Made by a program: the position numbers and the translations under genes
The notes under the pieces: model-generated
Database searches by the model: none
What the model was told of the DNA's origin: nothing
Seen by the model: the letters and a program-made list of their open reading frames with translations, nothing else
Shown: in pieces, positions 24,711-34,338 of the stretch
Layout: each line of letters opens with the position of its first letter
How positions within the stretch are numbered: the first letter of the stretch is position 1
Assembly: GCA_020439995.1 (NCBI GenBank)
Contig: JAGROY010000091.1
Coordinates: forward strand, 1-42,224
From: Verrucomicrobiia bacterium
GTDB lineage: Bacteria; Verrucomicrobiota; Verrucomicrobiia; Verrucomicrobiales; DEV007
Length of the DNA: 42,224 bases
Reading direction: 5' to 3'

Positions 24711-27700
24711 TTACCAGGTGCAGAGCTCCTCGACGTGATCACGCGATCCATCGCGCAACCAGGCATCAAGCTGGGCCTGTTCCTTCAATTGTTGTCCGCG
24801 GAGTCGCGATACTTCAGTGTACGAACACGCTAACTCAGGCAGGGCGGTCATGTCACCCCAGAGTTTTTCGAATTGAGCGACTGGAAACACGTCTTCCTGA
24901 CCGTGGCCCCAACGCTTCTTCACTTCTTTCAGCGTCACGTACGTGGGCAGGCGCAGGCTGAATTCGCGCACCGATTCCGCGATTTTCCGAAGATCCCCCA
25001 AGTCGTTACGCGTGAGGGAGAAGAGCGCCAACAACCGATCGATATCGATCCAGCACGTATTCGAATTGTAGTAGGTAAGTTTGAATTCGTCGTCCTCACG
25101 TGGCATCGCGAGGCCTTCGACAAGTCGCAGCGCACCGTTGACCCGGGCGAGGCCGCCTCCCCTGTCTTCGATTCGGCGCTGAATCACCTCAAATGTCAAA
25201 CAGGCATCGCTCTGTCGGTGAAATCCAAGCACCATCGGATCAAGGCCCGCCCCCACGGTGTCAATGTTGTGCAACATCAGCGTCCGCAGCTGCGGACGCG
25301 CGTTGAGCATGGCCCGCAGCGTGCCGTTTAGCAGAAGATTCGGCACCTCATACCAATGCCCGACCGGATGCAGACACTGGAGGGGCAAATTGTCGCGATA
25401 GTCGGTTCCGCATCCAGTATCCTTCGCCCAGTCGAGAAGCGCTTCGCGCAGGCTGGCACGGACCTTCTGAGCCCGCTCGTCCAGAACCTGCTGCGGCATT
25501 TCCTCCCACTCAAACCGCAGATCCCGCAGCATCGGCACCAGTCGAAGCCCGATCGATTTTCCCCGTGACAGGAAAACATCTCCCCCCATCCCGTAGAAAT
25601 TGGCTCCCTCCAGATAATCGCTGATCGGCCCATCGGTGAGGTAACTGGTAGTGATAGCATGGAGAGGCATCGGCCCGCCGAACTCCTGAGCAGTCTTGCG
25701 GGTCTTGGCCAGATGTACCTCAAGGAACGATCGATGCCTTCCGCCGAATTTGCAGAACGGATGAAGTGCCTTGACTACACCAGCTCCCTCAGTCCATCGA
25801 CTCGCCGCGCCCGCTGCTAGAGTGACAACGGCCACCTCGCCATTGGCCAATGCAGCTTCACCAATCGCGCGAAGGCTCCCGGAATCCGGCAAGGCACTGA
25901 GAATCGTGACGTCTCCTTCCACGACATCCGTGATCCGAGAGGTTCCTGCCAGACGATTCTTGGCCAGACCAATGATTCCCGACTGAAGGTCGGCGCGGAT
26001 CCTTTCGTGAAGCTCTGGATCGAAACCGTTCTCGCCTAACAATCCATCCAAACTGAGCGCCAGAGAGTCATCCTCCTCCACCTCAGGGAAAAGATTTTCC
26101 AGCAACCGGTCGCGGCTCACCGCGTAACGCTTGGACTGCGCAGCGGCGACTGTGAATGCCTCCATTTCGCGGCGAAGCGAACTCCCGAGTGTCCGCGGAT
26201 CCAGACGCAGCAGTGAGGGAAATCTTTGCGCATAGTAGCCGGGCGGCATCAGCGCCTGCGCCCCTCTGAGCAGCTCCGCCGTGCTGCCATTCTCATTGAT
26301 TGCAAAATCGTACACCACAGGCTCCATCGCGAACGGCAGCGAGTTTTGCAGGCGCATCTTCTCTTCTATCATGATTTCGCGGAGCCTTCCAAGCGCCTCC
26401 GCCTTCCGAGCCGGATCAAAGATGAACCCCATGCCTCCGCCGGACATGCCTCCCAGCATCCAGAACCCCCAGAAGTCTTCTCCAAATTCAGCCTGGACTC
26501 GCTCGATGACTTGCTCAGTGAAGAATGTCGTCGCCCACGGAATGATTGTCTGCAATGGGCCGAAGAAATGCCGTGTTGTCAGCTCCCCCAGAAGGCGCAT
26601 GTCGCCCGCTTTCAGGGCGACCAGGATCTCATCGAAAAGTGCGATCGACTCGGCGCGCCCTTTCCATTCCTGCTCCGATCGCAGCAGGTACTTTTCCGTC
26701 ACCATCTCAAGAATGGGCCCCACATTTTGTGCCATCCCGCCATGGACGAGCACCAGGCTTGCCTGCAATTTTGCTCTGGCCGCCGCACTTACCTCATCCG
26801 TGCCGAGCAGGGTATGACAAGGCAACAGCCGACCACGACTGATCCCCGCCTCAGGATCATCCTCGCTGCAGACGCAGCCTTCGATAACCTTGATTCCCGG
26901 CCAGACGCCACCGGAATCCTGCCATCCGCCACCCGACCCTCCAAGCCATTCCCCCAGGATCGCACGAGCCGCCACAATCCGGCGCTCGCTTTCTTCCAGC
27001 GGCCCTGTGATCGATCGCGTCTGCCCGGTCGCACGCATGCATGCCGCAATCAGCCCACCCAGCAGATTGGTCGAAACTGCCAGCCGGCTTCCCTTCGGGA
27101 TGTCGTTCACGCAGCTCGTCAGCTCGAATCCACGCCCCTTTCCTAACAGTACCTCCAACAATTTTCCCAACGGCTCACCAGAACTCTCCATGCCAATAGG
27201 CACGACGCCCGCAGCAATGATGGCCGCCTTCAGCAGGCCGAGGTAGTCCTTTGCAAAATTGAACACGTCCCCGAGATCCGTGATATCGACACTTGCTCCA
27301 AGATCCACGCTGACCAGGCGAATCACGGGCTCGTCGATCACTCGAAAAATAGCCTCGACGGGAGGCTTAGGCTCTGGATCCCTCCCGTGCACCGCGAGAT
27401 CCACGGAAATATTCAGCACTCGTGCGCCTTCTGGAAAATCCATCCCGAGGAAAAAAATATCACTCCAGGCACTGTGGGACAGGTCCATGCGCACCGCAGT
27501 GCTTTCGTGAATCACCGGGAACATGCCGTCGTCCTTCTCCAACAGCTGGGGACGTATCCGTAGCGGGTAATCGTCGGCACATCCATTGCGAAACATCCAT
27601 TGGTTTCCTCTCACCGCGCGGACACTGCTTCTTACCTGATCAGCCAGATTTTGCAGACCACTTTGATAGTAGGCTTTCGCCAGCGCACTGCTGATCGCAT

Positions 27701-28052
27701 CCGAAATGCCGTCGCGCATTTGATCCGCCAGGAATCGGTCAATTGCTTCACCAAACCGGCGCTCCAGCAGGTGGGTGTGACCTTCGAACGAAACGGTGGC
27801 CCCGCTCCCAGTGCTTCCGTCGAGCCTGGCAGGAATGAAGAACCGATAGATGGCGTAAAGGAAAAACTGAGCACGCACCCGCGCGTATAAGTTGCCGCAC
27901 TTGTGCCGGAATGCATCCAGTGCGGCGCATTCCGCGAGCAACTCATCCAGTGACAGCGAACCGACTGCGATCTCGATCGGCACATCGCGCTCGGCAGGAT
28001 CCTTCGCTTCAATGATCCTTACGAGTCGGGAGGCTGGGGCATCACTCATCAT
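24711..28052 (-). CDS. Bifunctional GHMP sugar kinase / UDP-sugar-pyrophosphorylase-like fusion
   Basis: This 1113-residue cytoplasmic protein has three parts. Residues ~1-170 are an unrecognised helical segment ([20 protein letters not shown]). Residues ~180-600 form a GHMP kinase of the fucokinase type: [15 protein letters not shown] (187-201) like RxDLxGGWSDTPP, ATP loop [15 protein letters not shown] (319-333), [16 protein letters not shown] (374-389) and [15 protein letters not shown] (531-545). Residues ~735-1085 look like a UDPGP nucleotidyltransferase: [12 protein letters not shown] (742-753) with K761, [18 protein letters not shown] (895-912) like PxGHGD, and [15 protein letters not shown] (925-939) like the NxDNLGA motif. 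It would phosphorylate a free sugar at C1 and convert the product to a UDP-sugar. The order is the reverse of Bacteroides FKP. The sugar is unknown. The GalU-like gene upstream overlaps by 4 bases. Confidence 0.85.
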   Translation of the reverse strand: MMSDAPASRLVRIIEAKDPAERDVPIEIAVGSLSLDELLAECAALDAFRHKCGNLYARVRAQFFLYAIYRFFIPARLDGSTGSGATVSFEGHTHLLERRFGEAIDRFLADQMRDGISDAISSALAKAYYQSGLQNLADQVRSSVRAVRGNQWMFRNGCADDYPLRIRPQLLEKDDGMFPVIHESTAVRMDLSHSAWSDIFFLGMDFPEGARVLNISVDLAVHGRDPEPKPPVEAIFRVIDEPVIRLVSVDLGASVDITDLGDVFNFAKDYLGLLKAAIIAAGVVPIGMESSGEPLGKLLEVLLGKGRGFELTSCVNDIPKGSRLAVSTNLLGGLIAACMRATGQTRSITGPLEESERRIVAARAILGEWLGGSGGGWQDSGGVWPGIKVIEGCVCSEDDPEAGISRGRLLPCHTLLGTDEVSAAARAKLQASLVLVHGGMAQNVGPILEMVTEKYLLRSEQEWKGRAESIALFDEILVALKAGDMRLLGELTTRHFFGPLQTIIPWATTFFTEQVIERVQAEFGEDFWGFWMLGGMSGGGMGFIFDPARKAEALGRLREIMIEEKMRLQNSLPFAMEPVVYDFAINENGSTAELLRGAQALMPPGYYAQRFPSLLRLDPRTLGSSLRREMEAFTVAAAQSKRYAVSRDRLLENLFPEVEEDDSLALSLDGLLGENGFDPELHERIRADLQSGIIGLAKNRLAGTSRITDVVEGDVTILSALPDSGSLRAIGEAALANGEVAVVTLAAGAASRWTEGAGVVKALHPFCKFGGRHRSFLEVHLAKTRKTAQEFGGPMPLHAITTSYLTDGPISDYLEGANFYGMGGDVFLSRGKSIGLRLVPMLRDLRFEWEEMPQQVLDERAQKVRASLREALLDWAKDTGCGTDYRDNLPLQCLHPVGHWYEVPNLLLNGTLRAMLNARPQLRTLMLHNIDTVGAGLDPMVLGFHRQSDACLTFEVIQRRIEDRGGGLARVNGALRLVEGLAMPREDDEFKLTYYNSNTCWIDIDRLLALFSLTRNDLGDLRKIAESVREFSLRLPTYVTLKEVKKRWGHGQEDVFPVAQFEKLWGDMTALPELACSYTEVSRLRGQQLKEQAQLDAWLRDGSRDHVEELCTW

Positions 28053-28912
28053 ACTTTCTTGGACTGAGCTGCGGAAGATTGGGCGAGCACCTCAACCAGC
28101 GATTCCAAAACTTCTTCCCGGTGATCGCCGGAGAGACCAACTGCCAGCTGCGCGATTAACAGCCCGTGCCTCCGATCGAGATCGTAGCGTCGCCCATCGA
28201 TCGCCAGGGCAAGGTACCGCCCGCGCCCTGCAACATCGTTCAGTGCACCGGAGAGGTGTTGTTCCTTGCCGTTCGATCCCCGCGTACGCTCGCTCAACCG
28301 ATCCACGAAGAGAGCATTGAGGACGTGCATCCCAAGAAAGCAAAGGTAGTGGCCGTGTCGGAGCCCTGGCGTCACCAGTTGCTGCTCGGCGGCAGTGGGC
28401 GTCGGCTTTTCAAGTACCGCATTCACTGCATAAAGCTCGCGTTCACGATCAAACAAGTTGCCGCCTATCGCACCAAAGTAGGGCAGCTTGCTTTCGTGGG
28501 TCGGTTGAACTGCGGAAACCATGCATTCTTCCTGCTCCGCAATGGAGACAAGCTGCTGAGCACAGGTTCGGTCCGGTGCATCGCTGACATACACGTGGTC
28601 GCTCACCATCAGCATAAAAGTGTTGTCTCCAACGAAGTCACCTGCGCAGAGAACAGCGTCCGCATAGCCCAGTGGATTTGGCTGAGTGATAAAGCTCAAA
28701 TTTGCTGAAACATCGTCTGCGACCTCTCGGTAGAGGTCTTCGAATCCTGGCCGGATCACGATCCCCACCTCTTCGATGCCAGCCGACGCAACTTCATCGA
28801 CCAGGAGGCCGAGCACTTTGCGCTGACGTCCATGACCGTCGACAACAGTCTGGAGTGGAAGGTGTCGCTGGGATTCGCCTGCAGCGGTAATGACGGCTTT
28901 ACTGACTTTCAC
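28049..28912 (-). CDS. Divergent GalU-like nucleotidyltransferase
   Basis: The 287-residue protein has the GalU/RmlA-type fold: [18 protein letters not shown] (5-22) at the nucleotide-binding start, [37 protein letters not shown], a D-containing [11 protein letters not shown] metal strand, PYFGAIGG, a NAVLEKPTP lysine strand and the closing [21 protein letters not shown]. Normal GalU has G-x-G-T-R-x-L-P-A-T-K near the start; here it is [11 protein letters not shown] followed by a Gly/Arg-rich insertion, and the expected Lys is not in place. It may use another sugar or be a regulatory subunit. Its stop overlaps the start of the fusion gene (ATGA), implying production in step. Confidence 0.8.
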   Translation of the reverse strand: MKVSKAVITAAGESQRHLPLQTVVDGHGRQRKVLGLLVDEVASAGIEEVGIVIRPGFEDLYREVADDVSANLSFITQPNPLGYADAVLCAGDFVGDNTFMLMVSDHVYVSDAPDRTCAQQLVSIAEQEECMVSAVQPTHESKLPYFGAIGGNLFDRERELYAVNAVLEKPTPTAAEQQLVTPGLRHGHYLCFLGMHVLNALFVDRLSERTRGSNGKEQHLSGALNDVAGRGRYLALAIDGRRYDLDRRHGLLIAQLAVGLSGDHREEVLESLVEVLAQSSAAQSKKV

Positions 28913-28967
28913 AGCTCGTTCCTAGCGGCTGTTTTTTACAAAGGCAACCGATTTGCAGCCCGGAAAG

Positions 28968-29837
28968 TCACACGTTACTGCCCCGCCAGCCCAGCTTTTG
29001 CTGGAGCACGGTGTAGAACCGATAGTCCGGCGGCATAATTAACGGCACATCGTAGGGTCCACGCTTGAGAGTGATGCGCATGCCTTCCTCGATGATGTGA
29101 CGGGCACGTCCGTCCATGCTGATGACCGTTTCCTCACGAAGATCCTGAGGCTCGATGATCATTTCGACGTCGCCTTCGATCACGATCGATCGGTTTGAAA
29201 GCGCGTGGGAGCAGATCGGGGTGAGAACAAAAACGTTTGATTCCGGACTGATGATCGGCCCGCCGGCTGAAAGTGAGTAAGCCGTCGATCCAGTGGGCGT
29301 AGCAATGATCAATCCGTCCCCGCCATACCGATTTAGGAATTGACCGTTGACCCGAACTTCCAGCCCGATCATGCGTGTGCTATTGCCACGGCCAATGACA
29401 GCTTCGTTCAGCCCCGTCAGCACAGTTGAGCCTCCTTTCGAATCCTCGATGATTGCCTGAATCGTGCTGCGCCGACTAATCACATAGTCACCACTTGCGA
29501 TCAATTCTACAAAAGCAGGCTGCTCGTCTCGCGTAGCACAGGTAAGAAATCCCAACCGTCCCATATTTATAGCCGCCATCGGCTTAATCGCAGCGCCAGT
29601 GGCGTGGACGACATGAAGCATCGTCCCGTCCCCGCCCAACACGACGATGAGATCAACGTGGTTCGGCAAATTCGCCAATGCGATCCCATCGCAGGACAAA
29701 CCACAAAAGTCCGCCGTCTCTTGTGCAACGATCACATTCAGCCCCTTTCCAGCGAAGGCCGCGTGCAGAGAACTGACCGCCTCCTTCGCCTGGTCTTTGA
29801 AAGGATTGGCAACAATGCCTATGTTTTTCGGAGCCAT
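28968..29837 (-). CDS. nadK: NAD kinase
   Basis: The enzyme phosphorylates NAD+ to NADP+ using ATP or polyphosphate. The 289-residue protein carries the hallmark VVLGGDGTMLHVVH (65-78) with D70, the NAD-binding GGDGLIIATPTGSTAYSLSAGGPI and the late SMDGR. Length and order are normal. The start overlaps the tlyA stop by 19 bases, the usual nadK-tlyA pairing seen in many bacteria. Since polyphosphate can be a phosphate donor in some NAD kinases, the ppk1 locus in the same window is worth noting, though the link is only inference. Confidence 0.95.
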   Translation of the reverse strand: MAPKNIGIVANPFKDQAKEAVSSLHAAFAGKGLNVIVAQETADFCGLSCDGIALANLPNHVDLIVVLGGDGTMLHVVHATGAAIKPMAAINMGRLGFLTCATRDEQPAFVELIASGDYVISRRSTIQAIIEDSKGGSTVLTGLNEAVIGRGNSTRMIGLEVRVNGQFLNRYGGDGLIIATPTGSTAYSLSAGGPIISPESNVFVLTPICSHALSNRSIVIEGDVEMIIEPQDLREETVISMDGRARHIIEEGMRITLKRGPYDVPLIMPPDYRFYTVLQQKLGWRGSNV

Positions 29838-30556
29838 GTGAGGAATTCTTTGTTCCCGTCTGTACCCTTAATGGGAGAATCAATCAACCCCTGCCACTCG
29901 ATTCCTTCGGCTTCCTCGACAAATCGCCGGATTTTCTCCACGGCTTCCTCGTGAAATTCGGGCTCGCGGACGATGCCTCCCTTGCCAACGCGGTCTCTGT
30001 CCAGCTCAAACTGGGGCTTGATCAGGCAAATGGCGTGCCCTCCTGAGCGCAGGATCGGAATGGCAGGCGCAAGCACCAGAAGCAGCGAAATGAATGAGAC
30101 ATCGATGACCACGATATCCACCAACTCCCCTACATCCTCTGGTCTCAGGTTTCGAGCGTTGAACTGCTCCCTCAAGATCACCCGCGGATCCTGCCGCAGC
30201 TTCCAGACCAGCTGATTGGTGCCTACGTCAAATCCATGCACTTTGGCCGCCCCTTTCTGCAGCAGACAGTCGGTGAAACCTCCCGTCGATGAACCAATGT
30301 CCAGCCCCACCATGCCACTAACATCGATCCCAAATGCATCGATCGCCCCTTCCAGCTTGAGCCCGCCGCGACTCACAAAGCGTGGACGCTCCTTAACGGT
30401 GATCTCGCATTCATCCGGCACCTTTGTCGCCGGCTTGTCCACCATGTGCCCATCCACCCGCACTTCACCGGCAAGCACCATGCGCCGAGCCTGCTCCCGC
30501 GAGTCCGTAAGTCCGCGCTGGTAGACAGCCTGGTCGAGTCTGGTTTTTGCCGCCAC
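29819..30556 (-). CDS. tlyA: TlyA-family 2'-O-ribose rRNA methyltransferase
   Basis: The 245-residue protein joins an N-terminal S4 RNA-binding domain (residues ~4-60; TRLDQAVYQRGLTDSREQAR, GEVRVDG) to an FtsJ/RrmJ-type methyltransferase (from ~62). The SAM loop is GLDIGSSTGGFTD (84-96). D152 in IDVSFISL and K180 in LIKPQFE continue the K-D-K-E-type catalytic set begun by K67. In mycobacteria TlyA methylates C1409 of 16S and C1920 of 23S rRNA; the old label haemolysin is misleading. It is the gene before nadK and follows the LOG gene by 14 bases. Confidence 0.93.
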   Translation of the reverse strand: MAAKTRLDQAVYQRGLTDSREQARRMVLAGEVRVDGHMVDKPATKVPDECEITVKERPRFVSRGGLKLEGAIDAFGIDVSGMVGLDIGSSTGGFTDCLLQKGAAKVHGFDVGTNQLVWKLRQDPRVILREQFNARNLRPEDVGELVDIVVIDVSFISLLLVLAPAIPILRSGGHAICLIKPQFELDRDRVGKGGIVREPEFHEEAVEKIRRFVEEAEGIEWQGLIDSPIKGTDGNKEFLTWLRKT

Positions 30557-30570
30557 GGTGATAAAGGTGA

Positions 30571-31695
30571 CTACGCCCCTGCGGTGGAAGGCTCGGTCTC
30601 AGACCGGTTGATTGCGTCGATCAGCTCGCGCAGGCGACCATAGTTTCGCTGATGCGCAGTGAAAACGAGTCTTGGAAGGTTTGCCAGTTCCGGCTCGTTG
30701 CGCTCCGCCTTCAGCGGCTTACTGAGCCGGATCGCGCCCTCCTTGATCACATCGGGAAAATCGGCGTTTAAAATCGCCACTGCGGCATCCGTTATCCGGT
30801 CGTTCAGGCGAATCACAAATTTCTGCCCGACATATCGGTAAGAGTGGAACACCCTGTAGAACCCAACCACTTCAGCCACGGCCGCCTCTACATCGTCGAA
30901 AACTTTGAAGAGCGAAAAATCGGACTCGGAGATCAGCCCCAGCCGGAACAGATGCTCGCGAATAAATTGCAGCCAGGTTCTCCAGTAGCTGCCGCCCGGC
31001 GCGTCGACCATCACGATCGGGATGATGCGCGCCTTCCCAGTCTGGATCAATGTTAGAACTTCAAACCCTTCGTCCATCGTACCGAACCCGCCCGGAAAAA
31101 GAGCAATCGCCTCGGATTCTTTTACAAAACTCAGCTTCCGGGTGAAGAAATAGTTAAAGTTCACCAGTTTGGGATCGCCATCGATGGTTTCGTTGGCCCC
31201 CTGCTCAAATGGCAGCCGGATATTCAAACCGAAGCCGTTCTCACGACCGCCACCTTTCTGCGCAGCGCCCATGATTCCCTCTCCCGCTCCGGTGATGGTC
31301 ATGAACCCTTCCTCTGCGATCCTCCGACCGAACAGTTCCGCAGCCAGATACTCCGGTTTGTCAGGAGGCGTGCGAGCGGAGCCGAAGATCGAAATCTTGC
31401 GAGTCGTTCGATACGGGTTGAAGACATTGTTTGCCTCCCGCATTTCCCGCAGGCTGCGATTCATCAATTTGAGATCGCCAGTGCCGAGATCGTCCGAACC
31501 TATCTTAAGGGCGGTGATCACCATTTCTTCGATCAGGTCGCTCCGTCGCGCACAACCGAAATCGTGCACCAGCTCAGCGATCCGTCGATCGAGCTCTTCG
31601 TTTCCAGTTGAGCCCTTCACTCGGGACAAATGGGAAACGGTTCCCGCCGTGAAATCGGTCTCTTGAATGCAGGGGCGCTTTTTGTTCTTTGGCAT
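30571..31695 (-). CDS. LOG-family (lysine-decarboxylase-like) phosphoribohydrolase
   Basis: The 374-residue protein contains the LOG/Rossmann core: SIFGSARTPP (102-111), the nucleotide region TGAGEGIMGAAQKGG (135-149) and the signature FPGGFGTMDEGFE (200-212; PGGxGTxxE). LOG proteins hydrolyse the N-glycosidic bond of nucleoside 5'-monophosphates; in plants and some bacteria this frees cytokinins. This is the long form, with about 100 residues before and about 150 after the core (usual short LOGs are ~190 residues), related to the PpnN-type nucleosidases. The C-terminal part (VGQKFVIRLNDRITDAAVAIL) would be the regulatory portion. The true role is probably nucleotide salvage or stress control. 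Confidence 0.88.
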   Translation of the reverse strand: MPKNKKRPCIQETDFTAGTVSHLSRVKGSTGNEELDRRIAELVHDFGCARRSDLIEEMVITALKIGSDDLGTGDLKLMNRSLREMREANNVFNPYRTTRKISIFGSARTPPDKPEYLAAELFGRRIAEEGFMTITGAGEGIMGAAQKGGGRENGFGLNIRLPFEQGANETIDGDPKLVNFNYFFTRKLSFVKESEAIALFPGGFGTMDEGFEVLTLIQTGKARIIPIVMVDAPGGSYWRTWLQFIREHLFRLGLISESDFSLFKVFDDVEAAVAEVVGFYRVFHSYRYVGQKFVIRLNDRITDAAVAILNADFPDVIKEGAIRLSKPLKAERNEPELANLPRLVFTAHQRNYGRLRELIDAINRSETEPSTAGA

Positions 31696-31754
31696 CCCTG
31701 ACTAAACCATCAGTCGCCAAAATTGCCAAAACGTATTCCGTTGACTTGCAATAA

Positions 31755-32681
31755 CTATTCCTGCCCTGGGGGCTTCTTAGGCAAGTGCTCCATGCAATAT
31801 TCCTCACCGTCCACCGAGCTCACCCTGAATTCGAGCCGCGAATCACTCATTTCCGTTTTCCTGCACAGGAAGCACTCATGCAAATGGCCATCGTTCGCCT
31901 CCGCCATCTGCTTTTTGAATTCCTTCTGCCGTTTTGCGTGGCGGAAGTGTTCCTTCAGCGAGTAACCACTGGCACCCGCATTGTCCAGAGCGATCACCCG
32001 GTCGATATCCCAGTTGCTGTGCATGACAAATATCCCGATCAACATCAGCATTATTTCGCCAGCCTGGAGACCAAAGAGGATAATTCCTCCAGCAGTAATG
32101 CGCCCTAGCCATACGGCAAAAACAGTCGCCTTGCGATGCCCCACAACATGCCAGAGCAAGTCGCGAATTGTGCGGCCGCCATCCATTGGGAATGCGGGCA
32201 GGCAATTGAACAGAAGTAGAAACCCGTTCCAATACCCCAACGTCCAGATCAGATAGTTCATCTGCCAGGGAACGTCAGCACCTGTTACTTCAACCAACCA
32301 GGGAGACACCTTCGCCAACAAAATGTAAATCACTAATGTAACCAGAGGCCCTGCCACCGTTGTCGCCAAATGAGCTGTTGGATGAAAAGGAGGGCGGCAG
32401 AGAGCAAGCCCTCCCAACGGCCATAGAATGATTTCATCCGCATCTCCTTTAAACAATTTACAGGTCAACGAATGGCCAAACTCATGAAGCAAGATGGAAA
32501 AGAAGAAGCCAGCTACTACGGCCGGCCCAAGCCACAGATTGGCAGCACCGGCTCCATTTACTTCCAAAAAACGCATTACGTCGGAAATCCTCCACGCCGC
32601 GAAGAACAGCAGGAGAAAGTGAATCCTTACATTGATGCCGAACCAGCGTCCGACGAAAAAGCTTCCAGCGCCTAAATTCAT
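31755..32681 (-). CDS. M50 site-2-type membrane metalloprotease with C-terminal zinc-finger-like tail
   Basis: From the ATG at 32681 the protein is 308 residues; a GTG at 32720 would add 13. The M50 signatures are complete: ILLHEFGHSL, with zinc ligands in HEFGH, and NCLPAFPMDGGR, with the Asp ligand. About five or six membrane helices surround them. After the last helix, a basic cytoplasmic stretch (KEHFRHAKRQKEFKKQM) leads to HECFLCRKTE and, 22 residues later, CMEHLP. This gives a C-x2-C...C-x2-H arrangement that could bind zinc. The fast-moving type of M50 protease without PDZ or CBS domains cuts membrane-embedded regulators. It is divergent from gcvT. Confidence 0.88.
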   Translation of the reverse strand: MNLGAGSFFVGRWFGINVRIHFLLLFFAAWRISDVMRFLEVNGAGAANLWLGPAVVAGFFFSILLHEFGHSLTCKLFKGDADEIILWPLGGLALCRPPFHPTAHLATTVAGPLVTLVIYILLAKVSPWLVEVTGADVPWQMNYLIWTLGYWNGFLLLFNCLPAFPMDGGRTIRDLLWHVVGHRKATVFAVWLGRITAGGIILFGLQAGEIMLMLIGIFVMHSNWDIDRVIALDNAGASGYSLKEHFRHAKRQKEFKKQMAEANDGHLHECFLCRKTEMSDSRLEFRVSSVDGEEYCMEHLPKKPPGQE

Positions 32682-32806
32682 TGAGGGCGCACCGTATCGG
32701 TGCTTTGCCGGATTGTCCACGATTGTAGGGCGGAAATCGACCGAAGTCGCCGCCTTGGATGCTCAGCAGCAATTGACGTCCCGCCGATTCCGCCCCAGAC
32801 TCTGCC

Positions 32807-33907
32807 ATGGCCGAATCCGATCTACATGAAACTCCGCTCCGCACTGCCCACGAAAAGCTTGGCGCAAGAATGGTGCCATTCGCGGGTTGGCGGATGCCGG
32901 TGCAGTATACTGGAATCGTCGCTGAACACACTGCGGTACGGGAAAACGTGGGCGTATTCGACATCTCCCACATGGGCCAGTTTTTTGTCTCAGGCCCCTC
33001 CGCCTCAGCGTGGTTGAATGGACTCCTCACCAACGACGTGAATGCCCTCGGGGACGGCGAAGGCCAGTATTCCCTGCTCCTGAACGAGAATGGCGGGGTC
33101 ATCGACGACCTGATCCTCTACCGACTCAATGCGGAGCGCTTTTTCCTGGTCGTGAATGCCTCAATGATCGAAGCCGATGCCGCCTGGATGCGCGAACACC
33201 TGCCCGGGGATGGCGTCACCTCTGAAGACCGCAGTGCTTCGTTCGCCGGTATGGCGGTCCAGGGGCCCGCAAGCTCAAAACTGGCTGAGGAAATCTTCAA
33301 AGACGCCTCACTCGAAGCTCTGCCACCGCGCAATGGCATTGCCCGGTTCGGCGACGAGGCAGAGAAATGCTACGTATGCCGGACAGGGTATACCGGCGAG
33401 GACGGCTTCGAGTTTTTCTGCCCGGCCGAGTCTGGAATCGAATGGCTGCAGAGCATCCTCGATGCCGGGGCCGAACCCTGTGGCCTCGGTGCCCGCGACA
33501 CTCTCCGGCTGGAGATGGGCTACCCGCTCAATGGATCGGATCTGTCGCCCGATCGCACGCCACTGGAAGCCGGGCTGGGCTTCTTCGTCAAACTCGACAA
33601 AGGTGAGTTCATCGGGCGCGAGACACTACTCCAGCAAAAAACGGACGGTCTCCCGAGCCGCCTGTATGCGCTCAAAGTCATCAGCAAAGGCCCACCTCCC
33701 AGAGCGCACTACCCGGTGCTGCTGGGTGATGAAGCGCTCGGGGAAACCTGCAGCGGAGGCGTTTCCCCGTCCACCGGTGCCGGCATCGCTCTGGCCTACC
33801 TGCTGCCGGGCAAAGTAAAGATCGGCGATCAGGTGGACATCGAAATCCGTGGCCGCAGATTCCCAGCGGAAATCGTCAAGAAACCGTTTTACAAACGCGC
33901 CGACTGA
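32807..33907 (+). CDS. gcvT: Glycine cleavage T protein (aminomethyltransferase)
   Basis: GcvT takes the aminomethyl group from lipoylated GcvH, releasing NH3 and making 5,10-methylene-THF. The 366-residue protein has the family blocks HETPLRTAHEKLGARMVPFAGWRMPVQY (given in part), FDISHMGQF with the tetrahydrofolate-contacting residues, LTNDV, GGVIDDLILYRL, GYTGEDGFEFF, ARDTLRLEMGYPLNG and a C-terminal barrel ending in YKR. Length is typical. gcvH follows after 38 bases. No glycine-riboswitch structure is apparent in the 125-base leader shared with the M50 gene. gcvP is not in the window. Confidence 0.96.
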   Translation: MAESDLHETPLRTAHEKLGARMVPFAGWRMPVQYTGIVAEHTAVRENVGVFDISHMGQFFVSGPSASAWLNGLLTNDVNALGDGEGQYSLLLNENGGVIDDLILYRLNAERFFLVVNASMIEADAAWMREHLPGDGVTSEDRSASFAGMAVQGPASSKLAEEIFKDASLEALPPRNGIARFGDEAEKCYVCRTGYTGEDGFEFFCPAESGIEWLQSILDAGAEPCGLGARDTLRLEMGYPLNGSDLSPDRTPLEAGLGFFVKLDKGEFIGRETLLQQKTDGLPSRLYALKVISKGPPPRAHYPVLLGDEALGETCSGGVSPSTGAGIALAYLLPGKVKIGDQVDIEIRGRRFPAEIVKKPFYKRAD

Positions 33908-33945
33908 TTCGTAGGCTCAGAATTGCCAACAAACGCAGCACCTCT

Positions 33946-34323
33946 ATGGACACACCTGAAAATATTCGTTTCGCTGAATCGCACGAGTGGATCACCATCG
34001 GCACCGATCCTGCCACGGTAGGGATCTCTGATCACGCCCAGTCTGAGCTTGGAGAGGTGGTCTATGTGGAACTGCCGGAAGTCGGAAAAATGGTTGATGC
34101 GCAGGATCCCGTTGCAGTGATTGAATCTGTCAAGGCAGCCAGCGATGTCTACGCACCCGTGGGCGGTGAAATCGTCGCAGTGAATGACAGCGTTGCTGAA
34201 AACACCAGCCTGATCAATTCGTCCCCCTACGACAAAGGCTGGCTATTCAAAATCAAGCCATCGAATTCGTCCGACTTCGATTCCCTGCTCGATGCAGAGG
34301 CCTATCAGGAAGTGATCGACTGA
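33946..34323 (+). CDS. gcvH: Glycine cleavage H protein (lipoyl carrier)
   Basis: GcvH shuttles the methylamine group between P, T and L proteins on a lipoyl arm. The 125-residue protein shows ESHEWI (11-16), the turn GISDHAQSELGEVVYVELPE (26-45) and the lipoylation site VIESVKAASDVYAP, with K63 the modified residue, then PYDKGWLFKIK. It ends 15 bases before the tmk stop, on the opposite strand. Partner L protein (lpdA) is 9 kb away on the other strand; P protein must be elsewhere. Confidence 0.97.
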   Translation: MDTPENIRFAESHEWITIGTDPATVGISDHAQSELGEVVYVELPEVGKMVDAQDPVAVIESVKAASDVYAPVGGEIVAVNDSVAENTSLINSSPYDKGWLFKIKPSNSSDFDSLLDAEAYQEVID

Positions 34324-34338
34324 CCCGCCACTCCCGTT

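Noticed and set aside
26226..27146. 306-codon open frame on the plus strand opposite the kinase fusion
   Set aside because: Antisense shadow; low-complexity Arg/Pro-rich translation with no domain.
32682..32806. Possible glycine riboswitch before gcvT
   Set aside because: The short leader shows no tandem aptamer features or expression-platform hairpin that I can identify.
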